A stretch of 64,000 bases of DNA. Origin: Oxytricha trifallax (taxonomy: Eukaryota; Ciliophora; Spirotrichea; Sporadotrichida; Oxytrichidae). This document shows positions 24,501 through 35,690 of the stretch, one piece after another; position 1 is the stretch's first letter, and each line of letters begins with the position of its first letter. The DNA is taken from positions 1 through 64,000 of the forward strand of contig ARYC01000315.1 in the NCBI GenBank assembly GCA_000711775.1, written 5' to 3'. Position numbers and translations under genes: made by a program. A model generated the notes under the pieces. That model did no database searches. It had not been told where the DNA came from and saw nothing but the letters and a program-made list of their open reading frames with translations.

Positions 24501-27500
24501 TCCTTTGTTTGATAATCAAGAGCATAAGGACCCCATGAGACATTATTATACTAACAGACAGGGATTGGATGTGTGGTAGGTTAAGGAGAGATTAATCAGA
24601 AAGTATCAGGCTTATAAAAGTGCTTACTATCTTGAACATAAACGTGAACCTTTCTCTCTATACACTTATTAAAATATTCTATGGAATGATAAATAATAAC
24701 TATATGATTGCATTTATTTTGACTGAGCTGTTCACTGTAGACTATTAAGTGGATAATTGCAAGGGTATGCATGTAGCAGATATGAGTTTCACTTTCCTTC
24801 ATTGGAAAATGATGGAGCAACTATAAAGAAAAGCTTTATAAATTGAGCTTGTAGACAACAGTCAAATAGAGCTATTGCTCTACAACATCCTTCCTGGAGG
24901 AGACACATTGTTGCATAAACTTTCAAACAACGGAGATACTATTAAGAAACTGTATCATATCGCTCACCCTAACGAGGAGAATGTCAGGGAAATCGGTATC
25001 CATGTACCATTTTTGCAAAATCTCAAGCATTTATCACCCATGCATTTGTGCAAGTAGCAATAAGACATTTAGAAAAATTTGTTGAATCGGCCAAATTATA
25101 GAATTCTAAATATTCAAATTCATAAAACCGAGATTTATAATATAAAAAATTCTCTATTATAATTAATAAAATAAATTAATACTCTATAAGTATATCAATG
25201 ATTAATCCTGCTTAACTTCAACATTTTAGTATGAAATATTTACTTTAAACTAATAGTAGATTACTTTCTTGTCTCCTCTCCATTTAAATACCACAATTAG
25301 GATATTTATCATCTAACCTCTCAATTTTAACTCCTTTTTTAATCATTTATTTATTTTAATTATTTTTATTTTGGCGAGCTACCGTGAAAAAGTTGATCGT
25401 GGTAGCTCGCCATTTTTACATTTTCTAATTAATTTATCAATTTATTTGTAAATATTAAGAAATAGATTTATTTTTATATAATGCTTAAACGTATAATCAT
25501 TCCATAAAATATCTGTTTTTAAAGATTTTGTACATGAATATGTTTGTTAAATAAATTAAAAATATTTGTTATTGAGTATAATAAATGAACTTACGTTTCT
25601 TGGAAATGTATTTCCATTTTTAATTTTAAAACCTTTTAATATTTTATTCACAAAATTATCTAATATAAATGCTTTGTTTTTAAATTCTTCAATTTTAATT
25701 GGTTCACATTTAATTTACTCGATGTATTTAATTTTAATTAAAAATGGAAATACATTTCCAAGAAACGAAATTTCATTTATTATACTCAATAACAAATACT
25801 TTTAATTTATTTAACAAACATATTCATGTACAAAATCTTTAAAAACAGATATTTTATGGAATGATTATACGTTTAAGCATTATATAAAAATAAATCTATT
25901 TCTTAATATTTACAAATAAATTGATAAATTAATTAGAAAATGTAAAAATGGCGAGCTACCACGATCAACTTTTTCACGGTAGCTCGCCAAATAAAAATAA
26001 TTAAAATAAATAAATGATTAAAAAAGGAGTTAAAATTGAGAGGTTAGATGATAAATATCCTAATTGTGGTATTTAAATGGAGAGGAGACAAGAAAGTAAT
26101 CTACTATTAGTTTAAAGTAAATATTTCATACTAAAATGTTGAAGTTAAGCAGGATTAATCATTGATATACTTATAGAGTATTAATTTATTTTATTAATTA
26201 TAATAGAGAATTTTTTATATTATAAATCTCGGTTTTATGAATTTGAATATTTAGAATTCTATAATTTGGCCGATTCAACAAATTTTTCTAATTAGAACCA
26301 TAGATACTATATTGACTTATTTGGCTGGTTATGGAATTGATCATCACTCTAGAGCTCTTACTGAACTTATGCCCTTCATAATTTTTATTATTGCCAAAAT
26401 GGGAAGTTTGCAATATTTTATGTTATTTAACTTTTAATAATAATTGAGAAGCAGCTTCCAAGTTTATTGGCTTATTTGGATTCCAGATTAGTACAAACTA
26501 AAAGATTAGAGAAAATAACGAAGGGTTGCCTTAAACCTTAATCTCTTGGTATTTGTGAAACTAAAATCTGGTTCAACTCTCATGACTTGAATATAGTGTA
26601 TTTCAATTATATTTATATCAAATTCACCCTGACTTTGAGAAGAAACTAATGTAGCTAAGAAAAGAAAGTGACGAAAGTCAGGTAGAAAGACCAATCAGGG
26701 TGCAGTTTGTGGATTTGCCCAGACTCTATCACTATAACGACCCACTCTGTGACGAATTCTTCGGGCAACTCGCAGATACCGATCAATACGATGTATTCGC
26801 CAGGAAAGGCATCCAGAAAATGATTGAATTCAACTACCCACTGGTCAAACATTGGACCATCAAGAAATTGTTTATTCCCTTTGTCATGTTTCAAGTGACC
26901 TTGTTTATCTACTTGAACTTTATATTCAAGCATGATAACTTCCTTGCTGACAAAATTGATTGATACTATTTTAATTTATTCGATGTAAGTTGGAGAAAAT
27001 CCGATAATAATTATATATTAAGAAAAAATTGATTTCCCAATGTAGATTTTGCTTGGTCTATTTGCTAGTTACTTCTTATAGAATGAAATCTTCCAGATGC
27101 GCACAGATGGACTTGACTATCTCTCATCAGTTTGGAATTTAATCAAAACCATTTTTTCAATATTGACCTTTAGTAACTTTGATAAATATAGATATGAATT
27201 ACATTGATATTATCACACCATCTACTATCATGACAGTGGTGTGTATAAACGCATTTAACATCCACATGGACGAAGAGAGTGAGAGAGTCCTTCAAGCTAT
27301 TGGTGTCTTTTTCATGTCTTTATAAATATAATTCTAAAAGTAAATTCTATTCAAATGCAAAATTCTTATATTTTAATTACAATTAAAATGTGGTTTAAAT
27401 TCCTTTATTTCTTCAGAATCTTCAAAAATTTCGGTTACTTGACTCGCCTGATCATTATTGTCATAAATGACATGAAGACCTTCCTATTTGTGATGTTCTT

Positions 27501-28848
27501 CACAATCGTAGCCTTCTCTGATTCTTTGTTGACTCTGTCCAATGGTAACATCCCTGAGAAGCAGTTCGTGCATGGGTTCGGGGATAGTATTATATATACT
27601 TACAGAATTATATTGGGGGATTTCAATGTTGAAGAGTTTGGTGACTGCGGAACTGAACTAGTTTAAATATATAAATGGGAGATTGAACACTTGATTTAAT
27701 TCTTGATGAATCCAATTAATTTATACTTAATGAATGAAAAATAGTGTACGCTTTGTTTATCATGTGTACCGTGTTCAATACTATTGTGATGTTGAATCTG
27801 TTGATTGCTATAATCTCAGAAACATTCTCAATGGTGAATATCTTATGCATAAAATTAGTTATTAAAATTGTTATTATGTGAAGGAAAACGCATCAAACGC
27901 AGCTTACTAAGAAATGGCAAGTATGATTGCAGAAAACTCCTACTTGATTCCAGACAGTGTAAAGCAGTCATATGCAGAGAAAAACAGACATCTGATGATT
28001 GTAAGTGACCTCGAGAATGAAATGGACGGACATGATGACGACAGTGAAGTCATCTAATTAATGTATTTAAATTAATTTAAAAATGGTTATTTCACTCTAA
28101 TCAATCAGAATGATTTTAAGTTCTCTATCAGAAATTAACTTAATATTTAAAAATAAATACATCTAAAGAATCGAGCAGTTAAAAAGAAACGTGATGGGCA
28201 AGGTGTTAGTGATAAATAAAGACCTCAAGAAAGTGAGAAAATAAGTGGAAAAACAGAGTTTGTGGCAGGATAAGCAGGACCTGAAAATGTTCTAAGTTAT
28301 CTCCATGCTTGAGAGATTGCAATACAAAAACCAAGATAATGACATGCAAACATCCAGAATGTTTATCTTATATAAAAAGAGACATTATTAACTTTAATTA
28401 ATGCTTATACTATTAATACTATAGCTAAAGCATCATTGATTAAAATGAATTAAATTAAATTAATATGAAATTTATCATTTTATTTTTATTGACAATAACT
28501 TTCTTGATACCTTGAAAATATAATAAATGTTAGATAGAGAATTAAAAAAGGACTTTTTTAATGGCTATACTTTTTTATCGTATCGTAAAAGCTAGTAAAA
28601 TACCTATTTTAATTTTGAAATCAATTTAATTAAACTAATAACCACCCTAAATCAATTATACTTTAGTAATAATGGAAAATGAAAGCATTAATGATGCCGC
28701 TTCCAGTAGGAAACCAAGGATGGCCGGGTTGATCTAGCAGCAAATGAAGTAAAACATGATGACTAAGGCGCTTGGTGGGTTCCTCACTGAGAAGAGAAAC
28801 ACCATGTTCCCCAAGTCAGTCAGCAAGCTAGATTTAGGCAAGTAATGA
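18516..28848 (+). CDS. TRP-like cation channel with large N-terminal domain (non-scrambled, many MDS)
   Basis: Start ATG 18516 (MPEILYSVKEANYLRGG, spliced to the exon at about 18790). The N-terminal 5.5 kb encodes beta-rich, WD-propeller-like segments in short exons/MDS, e.g. FYLYNIKTKTSKIYKD near 22755 and SSGLRLYDINNI near 22980. Then come an ankyrin-like block (NILPGGDTLLHKLSNNGDT, 24890) and the channel: S1 FIPFVMFQVTLFIYLNF (26870), ILLGLFASYFL (27046), WNYIDIITPSTIMTV (across 27139/27196), MWFKFLYFFRIFKNFG (27388), S5 FLFVMFFTIVAFSDSL, pore RIILGDFNVEEFGDCG (27605-27655), S6 NTIVMLNLLIAIISETF (27780), and a coiled-coil tail ending MFPKSVSKLDLGKQ with TGA 28846-28848. Ankyrin plus six helices plus NLLIAII fits TRPV/TRPA-type channels. 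Eleven IES in the 3' half are resolved to the base; all restore frame. Segment order is linear. Confidence 0.85.
24667..24732. other. IES, pointer CACT
   Basis: CACT at 24663-24666 and 24733-24736. Joining them gives SLYTVDYQVDNCKGMHVAD in one frame; unprocessed DNA changes frame here. Confidence 0.87.
25070..26290. repeat. 1.2-kb palindromic element acting as an IES, ATT on both sides
   Basis: Two arms of about 556 bases (25070-25625 and 25735-26290) are near-perfect reverse complements around a centre of about 109 bases. The outer ends are TAGAAAAATTTG / CAAATTTTTCTA. ATT lies on both sides (25067-25069 and 26291-26293). Removing the element with one ATT joins ...QDI to RTIDTILTYLAGYGIDHH in frame, in the ankyrin region just before the channel domain. 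It has no transposase-like ORF; the small frames inside are by-products. A smaller hairpin with stem GGCGAGCTACC / GGTAGCTCGCC sits within each arm. It looks like a foldback or MITE-type transposon that is now removed as an IES. Confidence 0.9.
26384..26439. other. IES, pointer ATAATT
   Basis: ATAATT at 26378-26383 and 26440-26445. Joining gives TELMPFIIEKQLPSLLAYLD in frame. Confidence 0.86.
26515..26660. other. IES, pointer AAA (approximate)
   Basis: In-phase AAA codons at 26512-26514 and 26661-26663 allow QTKRLEKESDESQVERPI to read through. A longer shared string (AGAAAA) exists but would shift the frame, so the boundary is placed by reading frame rather than by pointer length. Confidence 0.7.
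26962..27024. other. IES, pointer AAAATTGATT (10 bp)
   Basis: The 10-bp repeat occurs at 26952-26961 and 27025-27034. Joining gives LADKIDFPMQILLGLFASYF in frame and removes an in-frame TGA (26961-26963) present in the germline sequence. Confidence 0.9.
27140..27195. other. IES, pointer GAATT
   Basis: GAATT at 27135-27139 and 27196-27200. Joining gives LSSVWNYIDIITPSTIMTV, a typical channel S3-like helix; an in-frame TGA is removed. Confidence 0.9.
27318..27387. other. IES, pointer ATGT
   Basis: ATGT at 27314-27317 and 27388-27391. Joining gives AIGVFFMWFKFLYFFRIF in frame. Confidence 0.89.
27663..27741. other. IES, pointer TAGT
   Basis: TAGT at 27659-27662 and 27742-27745. Joining gives DCGTELVYALFIMCTVFNTI, linking pore to S6. 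Confidence 0.9.
27838..27877. other. IES, pointer GTGA
   Basis: GTGA at 27834-27837 and 27878-27881. Joining gives ETFSMVKENASNAAYQEM; an in-frame TGA is removed. At 40 bases it is the shortest IES found here. Confidence 0.89.
28058..28159. other. IES, pointer CATCTAA
   Basis: CATCTAA at 28051-28057 and 28160-28166. Joining gives DSEVIQRIEQLKRNVMGKV, entering the coiled-coil tail. Confidence 0.9.
28362..28670. other. IES, pointer AATG
   Basis: AATG at 28358-28361 and 28671-28674. Joining gives MQTSRMENESINDAASS and leads to the final TGA at 28846-28848. The 309-base interval is AT-rich and non-coding. Confidence 0.85.
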
Positions 28849-29466
28849 TCATAACTAATTCAATTTGGCTTATATTTTAAAAATGATTATACTCTATAAA
28901 AATATAGTCGTGTGGCTTCTCATAATTACTATAATAATTAATATTTATAATAATACAATACCAATATATTAATTATTAATAATAATAAATATAATAAAAA
29001 TAGTCTTATCAGAAAGATAGACAAAATCATAGTAAATAAACTTAGTTTAATGAATAACTGAATAATAACCTATTTAAATAACAATTAACTTCTACTTTGA
29101 ATTCTAATTAAATTACCAAATAAACACTTCAACTTAGATATTATTTATTAATAAATTTTCATATAAATTTTATTAATAAATAAATTTATACAATAAAATA
29201 TTTCATAATATTTAACTTATTCACAAGATTTATATTTAAAGTCAATAAAATCTAAAATATTCATGGTATTATTTAAAACTTTGTGATATAAAGAGATAAA
29301 AGCTCTAACTTAAATTTTTATTATTAAAAATAAGAATTATTTAATTACAACACTTACTCTTATCTAAAATGTTTCTTATACTATTTAACATTAATATAAA
29401 CATAAAAAATATATAAAAAATTTATATTAAATTTCAAGTAATTAATTATAAAAATAAGAAACAATA
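28849..29466. other. AT-rich spacer
   Basis: About 620 bases of AT-rich DNA between the channel gene and the next plus-strand start codon. No feature seen. Confidence 0.55.
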
Positions 29467-32400
29467 ATGGATAGAATATTGCAAGAACTGCAGGGAGAGG
29501 ACGATCTGCTTAAAAGTTTAAATCTTTCAGATTTCAATGAAAATCACAAAAAAGAGCCACAGCATTTATTTGACATTGATTAGACTACACTCATTCAAAT
29601 TAAGGTAAGAAAGATACTATTAAATGGTGTGAGAGAATTATGGAAATTTTTATTAGAAATATAGTAATTTAAAATCTATTTTTTAGATGATGTTTCCAGA
29701 GAATTAAGTGACTAAATGAGAAAAAGACTCGTTTAATATTTCAAATTAGAAACCAAAGGGGCCTAAAGTAAAAGGCATAGAAATAGATGTAAGTAAACTT
29801 TCTTAATATATTATTATTACTTAAATACAAGAAATTACCAACTCCATTATTATTAAACTCCAAAGGCATTTATCATAAATTTTATAGAAACTGATTTATA
29901 AACTGAAATAAATTGTGACAACTTGGACTTATGAAAAAACATAGAAAATTAAAGAAAGTCTCGATCATAAGGATCCAGAACGCATAACTTGGGTCGAGTT
30001 TTTAGAATGGTTTTCTAACGAGGGAAGGATTTAATTTTAATTTTACCCCCAAAAATAGTTTTAATAAATAATTATGAATAAACTCTAAATTGAAGATTTT
30101 TATGAATGTAAAAACATTATATTTAAATAAGGATAAGAGAGAAGATACATAATGCAGGGCTATTTCATAGTGGTCTAACAAGAATAGTTGAAGATATAGG
30201 AGGTATATAGTTTATAATATTCTGCAAAAAAAATTGTCATTAAATCTATATTAAAATATATTAAAGTCGCAAAACACAAATACCAGCTCTACGAATAACA
30301 ATAATTAAACAGCTGAATATCGATTGAGTTAACGTAGGACTGAATATAGAGTGGAAAGTGTGCAATATATAGAGGTACCTGGCATTAAAAAAAGCTTGAA
30401 TATTTTGCTTTGCATTTTTGAAAATAAGGTGGCTCAATTCTTCGATTTAAAGGTAAGTTTAAAGTTATTCGGTTATGAGTTGATTACAATTTTTATAGGA
30501 CTTTTCTGTGATGCATACTCTATCTTTTTAAGCTAAATACAAAATCAAAGACAAAAAACGTCCTCAAAGTTTAAGCCAAATGACTAAAAACACTCAACAA
30601 TAATAGTGAAGAGGAGATAGTCAGAGTAGTGACAGTATAGACTCTCAGTTAATAAGTGAACATAAAAATTTCGAAAATTATTCCCTGTCTTAATATCAAA
30701 GTAAAATTAAGCATGAAAATCACAGCCCAGCAACTTCAGTAAGTAAGTCTCAGTTTAATCGAAAAAGAAACGATACAAATTATTCAGAAATAGAATCTCC
30801 ATTAACAATAGGTGAAGAATCTGAACTTAAAAGTGGCCTTTTGAAGTCAAAGATTGGCTTGTAAAATAGCAGTATATAGCAAAGATTTAAGCAAAATAAA
30901 ACAAGAATTAGGTTTGATTCTACAAGCAAGATCTTTGATAGTGAAATGAATACCAAACAGAATTTTGAGAGTAAGTTCTTTGAAGTTAAAATATCAATAT
31001 TTATTTTGTTGAAAAGGATTTCTGATTTTTTCATTAGATTAAATTTTAAAAGTGAGGAAAGTAGCAGATGGAACGAGAAACCTAAGAATAATATTATTTA
31101 ACATAATATATACAATTTAATTTTTAAAATGAAATCTTGATTTAAAATAAATCATTAATTGAGAAAATACAGCTACTTTTATTACAGATACAATAATCTT
31201 AAGATTAAAAGATACCTTATGCATTTATTTTATAAATTTATTAATTTCCATTAATGTGTTGTTATTTGAGCAATAGCAGGTTCAGCTACAAATTATCACA
31301 GACCCAAATTAATTCTATAAGAAAATTAAGATCAATTCTTATAAAAAACACCCTCCCCTGATAAGGCCTCAGCACTATCTCAATCAAACGGGAATCTTTT
31401 CCAGTTTAAAATGATAAAAAGTCAAATTGCACACAACGAAAATATTGATTAAATAGAAACCACTTAAAATAAAAGAGTAAAATTAGATAAGTACAAATCT
31501 GCAGAGAGAAAGTTGAATATAAATAGTCTAATAGATTCTAGAGTTATTACTTCAAGTATTAATAAAATGAATCTGAATAAAACAAGGGAAAATATTGAAA
31601 ATTATAGGTCCAGGAGGATAACTACTAAATCACCAAAATCTTCTACTATGGGTGATTCAACTAATCGCAGAAACATATTTAGGCCTAAGATGTATGGGAT
31701 ACTTGGACTGACTCCAATCTATAAAACTTAATTTTAGTATTAAGTTTGATCTTTGTCTTTACTATTTAAATTTTTCTGATTGATGACATTTAACCACCAA
31801 GTTATTATGCTCAACATAATAAAAAACTAGAAAACCTTCAATCTTCTTAATAAAAACTAGTAGGGATTACCGAAAACACTTTTGATCAAGCAACTCTAAG
31901 ATAGAAAAACTCAACAATTATGAAGAATATAGAAGTTTAAAAGTTTTCGAGAGAGCTTAGAAAAATATAGTTACGATCCTAAACTAGGAATTAAAATGAT
32001 TCGCTAATAAGTTAAAAGATTGAGGATTAAGAATTGGTAAATGATTCAAGAACTCATCTGCCTTAAAAATAAATTTCAAGTTTAAAAAATCTTTATACTT
32101 CAAAACCTATTACATAAAATTATATTGAAATCAATTAGGATAGCTGGGAAGCCATCTATAGGTCTCTTCGGCGATACTCTCCCTTCAAATTTCAATCTAA
32201 ATCAAACTTAAGCCCTAACTTCAAGTTCAGGAGCTCTTTCTAACCCCAAAACCCTTCAAAAACAATCCACTAATATGAATGTTAGAAGCTACCTCTAGTA
32301 AATGATAAAGAAGAAAGTCAGTTCATTGGCCAGAGGTGGTTTAGATTCTGAAACTTAAGAGGAATATAATGTTAGTAAAAAGACGGAAAGGTTATAGGGG

Positions 32401-32770
32401 AAAGTTTTCAATACATAGAGCAAAATTAACGATTTGAGGTATCTGGTTAGTGATAAAGTAAACATAGAACAGTTGAAAGTTGTCTAGGAATAAAAGAAGA
32501 CAGCTTAGAGTTTGATTATTTATGTAAAAATAAATATAAATGTTAAGCAGTATTTAAGAATTCGAAATATTCACTAATTGTATAGAAATATTGAAGTAAA
32601 TCGTGTAAAATTAATAATTATATGCAAAGTAATAAAATGATGCGCTAAAGTAAAACTGGGTTCTATCTCGATCCAATTCAATAAAAAGTTAATTCTATAC
32701 CTTAGTCTTCCTACAAGCAAGAATTCAATGAAGATAGAGTAATTTTTAGCAAATTTATCATCCAATTAAT
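29467..32770 (+). CDS. EF-hand/WD-like protein with long disordered tail (ends uncertain)
   Basis: ATG 29467 (MDRILQELQGEDDLLKSLN) begins exon 1, spliced (GTAAGA...ATAG) to QFKIYFLDDVSRELSDQM. Next comes an EF-hand-like block, TWTYEKTQKIKESL and RITWVEFLEWFSNEGRI (29890-30030), then WD-like blocks HNAGLFHSGLTRIVEDIG (30145) and YIEVPGIKKSLNILLCIFEN (30370). From 30600 on the product is Ser/Asn/Gln-rich and probably disordered (DSIDSQLISEHKNFENYS, STSKIFDSEMNTKQNFE, RPKMYGILGLTPIY, AGKPSIGLFGDTLPSNF, KTGFYLDPIQQK). An in-frame TGA at 30607-30609 separates the WD part from the tail without an obvious pointer pair, so this could be two genes or an unresolved junction. The tail may also continue into the ankyrin gene at 32806. 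The EF-hand plus WD order recalls WDR49-type proteins. Confidence 0.5.
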
Positions 32771-32805
32771 CACTTACTAATAACAATCTAACTTTTATCT
32801 AATAG

Positions 32806-34390
32806 ATGGCGCATTTAGAGAATGAAAATGATTTATTAAAAGCAGAGTTAAAGAAGGCATTGGAAGAACTATAATTATTGAGGGAAGAAAACTTAAGTCT
32901 TAAGAGTTAAATTAAGGATCCTTCAGTTAAAATAAAACCTCAGTAGACTGTCTTAAATCATGAATCAACTTTTATAACAAAAGGCGCTGAGAATCCCACT
33001 CTATAATGTGAAAATTGGTAAGTAAAAAAGAGATTGCAAGAGATGAAACTCTTAATTTGTATTAATGTAGTAATACAATTTAAATTTTAATTATAAATAG
33101 ATATAAAAAATGAAGAAATATTTTTTACAATTAAAATTGGAAAGGTTAATTTTCATGTTATACTTATAATAAGAATTAAAAAATTATTTGAACTTATTAT
33201 TACTTATTGTGTTGTAATATTTAATAGAAAACATTGTTTATTTTAATGAATTTAACTAGTAATTAAAAATAAAGTTATTTCTTTTACCAATTAAAAATAA
33301 AGTTATTTCTTCTACCAATAAAAAAGAAACACCCTGAACTCTATTTTAATTTTCAATGATTCCCAGATCATTAATTTTTATTATTTTCATAGTTTCCTAA
33401 ATCAATGTTTATTCTTTCAATATTAAAGTGAATTAATTCAATGAAATTCATGTTATATTTATAGTTCCTAAGAAATAAACAGGAAGAACTTCGACTTGCA
33501 TGTTGTATATTGCTTGAAAAATATAACAAAGTGCCCTTTTTGTAAAATTCAGGTAGACATGAAGGAACTTTAAGTTCACATCGATGAAAACGCAGGAAGA
33601 TAGTAAGAACAACACACATCAAATATCATAACATTTTTGTTTCAATTTTATCTTAATTTTAAAGCGTGTATCTTATTAAAACATTTATAGAGAAAACATA
33701 GAGAGCGCGATTTAGACAGGTGACTTGGAAAAATTAAAGAATATGTAGCTACATGGTCAAGATTTGAAAAATTGGGTAAATTAAGAGGACTAAAATAATT
33801 CATGTTTGCACTATGCAGCAAAAGCCAATAAAAAGGATATTATTGAATTCCTCTATATAATGTAAGTAAATGAGGCAGAATTTAAAAGAGTCCAAATTCA
33901 TTGAATAAATCTTGTCTATAAATGAAATACTTGAGGGAGTAATTTTTGTAAAATAGTGGAGTTAACATAGATCAGTAGAATAAATATGGGGAAACTGCGC
34001 TTCATGTTTGTAGTGGATAAAACAAAAATATTGATCTTGTAAAACATTTAAAAAAAATTTTAAGTATTTTTATCATAATTAATCAGCAAAATTTTATTAA
34101 AAAATCAATCGGTTTTAACAAGTCTTTATAATTTATTTTATCAATAATTGTCATAAGTTTAATACCTTTTCTTAAGATTATATATCAATAATGCAATTAG
34201 TTAAATTTCTTCTAAATTTAATACTTAAGGGAGCAAATCCAAATCTGAAAAATTAACTTGGAGATTCCGCATTAGGTATATATATTTATTTGTCTTAAAA
34301 TACCTACAATAGATTTGGCAAAGAGGTATGGGAATCACGATATAGTCTTGCTCTATAGCGCCTAAGAATAATCCTAAGTATCTAGTTAAC
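32806..34390 (+). CDS. Coiled-coil/ankyrin-repeat protein
   Basis: ATG 32806 (MAHLENENDLLKAELKKALE) starts a coiled coil that ends near 33018 at GTAAG. After about 670 non-coding bases, ankyrin repeats follow: IESAIQTGDLEKLKNMQLHG and NNSCLHYAAKANKKDIIEFL (33695-33865), GVNIDQQNKYGETALHVCSG (33960), LLNLILKGANPNLKNQLGDS (34205) and LAKRYGNHDIVLLYSAQ (34315). GTAAGT/TAG signals and AT-rich gaps separate them. The first ATG is preceded by TCTAATAG, so it could also be an internal exon of the preceding gene. The 3' end near 34390 is approximate. Ankyrin repeats imply protein binding; partner unknown. Confidence 0.65.
33020..33690. other. AT-rich interruption inside the ankyrin gene
   Basis: No plus-strand coding continues through it. 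It contains a near-duplicate 21-base phrase (AATTAAAAATAAAGTTATTT at 33261 and at 33292). Most likely an IES plus an intron; pointers were not resolved. Confidence 0.45.
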
Positions 34391-34934
34391 AGAGCATGAG
34401 AAGAACAAAGTAAGAATTAATATATAAGTTTTATTTACTCAAAATGATTAAATTCTCTATAGACAATCCTTTTTCTAATAAAATTGAAGTAAAATTTGAC
34501 AGAAAAGACCCTTGAAATCTTTATTTTTAAGCTTATAAAGCAATTTTTTTAAAATTACAAAATAAAAAGACCCTATTTATTAATGAAGAAAATTATCTTT
34601 AAAGTTAAAAGGAAGTGATTTATACATCTAAGAATGTGAATTAACATGTGTAAATTCTAAGTTGTCCTTTATATTGAGTAATTTAAGAATATACTAACTT
34701 TTCAATATAATTTTAGTAATATTGCACCAATTTTTTAAAAGTATATAATTAGTATTTCAAATCTTGATTTTATCTCCAAATATTATAATTTTATCATAAT
34801 ATTAATGTGCATTCTCTAAAGTTTATATATAAATCAGAGTTTATTCATATTTACAAAACCTGATAAATGCCCGTGCAGAATTAATTAAATTTATAATATA
34901 CGTTGAAATTATATTAAGCAAATAAATAAAATTA
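34391..34934. other. AT-rich spacer
   Basis: No coding-like frame beyond a short extension of the ankyrin reading frame. No repeats recognised. Confidence 0.5.
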
Positions 34935-35369
34935 ATGAACTTTTTCACCTCACTCATTTGCTGTGGCAAGAGAAACAAAAATGCAGATGCCTATAATTAA
35001 TAACATATGGATGACTTCTCCTCTTTTGATACAATATAAATGAGTATTAATAAGTACAATAAATTATAGTAAAAATCATAGTATATTATAAAAAAATTAT
35101 TTAAAAAAAATAATAGTAAATAATAGGAAATATAAGAAGAAATTTAAAGTAAAAATAACAATAAAAATCAATGTATAATTGATGAAAAGCGTGTGCTGTA
35201 GTTTTTCAATGAATTTGAGGGAAAGCTGGTTTGGGATTTAAAGTCTATACCAGTTCAGGAATTCATTTCTGAAGCCAAATTACTAGCATCATATGATGGA
35301 TCTATATCAACGAGGCAGCTGTCAATCTTATATCAGAAATTCAATTTGCAGTTCACATCATTGATATGA
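34935..35369 (+). CDS. Small protein of 144 residues, unknown
   Basis: ATG 34935 to TGA 35367-35369, one uninterrupted frame with many TAA/TAG read as Gln. N-terminus MNFFTSLICCGKRNKNADAY carries a CC pair that could be acylated; a Lys/Asn/Gln-rich linker follows, then an ordered C-terminal half (VLQFFNEFEGKLVWDLKSIP, ISEAKLLASYDGSISTRQLS). The linker is very AT-rich, so an IES could still be hidden in it. No family recognised. Confidence 0.6.
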
Positions 35370-35690
35370 TTTTCATAATATTTATAAAAAAAAATTTTAT
35401 ACAAAAGAAATCAATAAAATTCTGCAAACAAAAAAATGTTATTTTAATAACATTTAGAGTTTAGATTTGTTTTTGTATTTTTTTATGAAATTTGGGCCAT
35501 CAATCACTTATTTTTTCAACACAAACTTTATATCTTTATAGAACTTATTTTTATAAATAAATATTATGGAATTTTTAATATAATTTATTCCTGATATTCT
35601 GTTATGAACTAGTACACTCATATTTATCAACACTATAAATTGTAATTGATATCAATCTTCGCCCAAGACTTCTTTTTCAAGAATCAGATC
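35370..35690. other. AT-rich spacer
   Basis: About 320 bases, no coding or repeats seen; must contain the promoter of the following gene. Confidence 0.5.

Noticed and set aside
25566-25805. ORF in the centre of the 1.2-kb palindrome
   Set aside because: It spans the symmetric centre and is a by-product of complementary AT-rich arms; composition is not protein-like and nothing resembles a transposase.
32236-32262. Telomere-like CCCCAAAACCC, possible TBE end
   Set aside because: It lies inside a long protein-like frame (GALSNPKTLQKQSTN), has no partner end and no ANT duplication, so it is coding coincidence.
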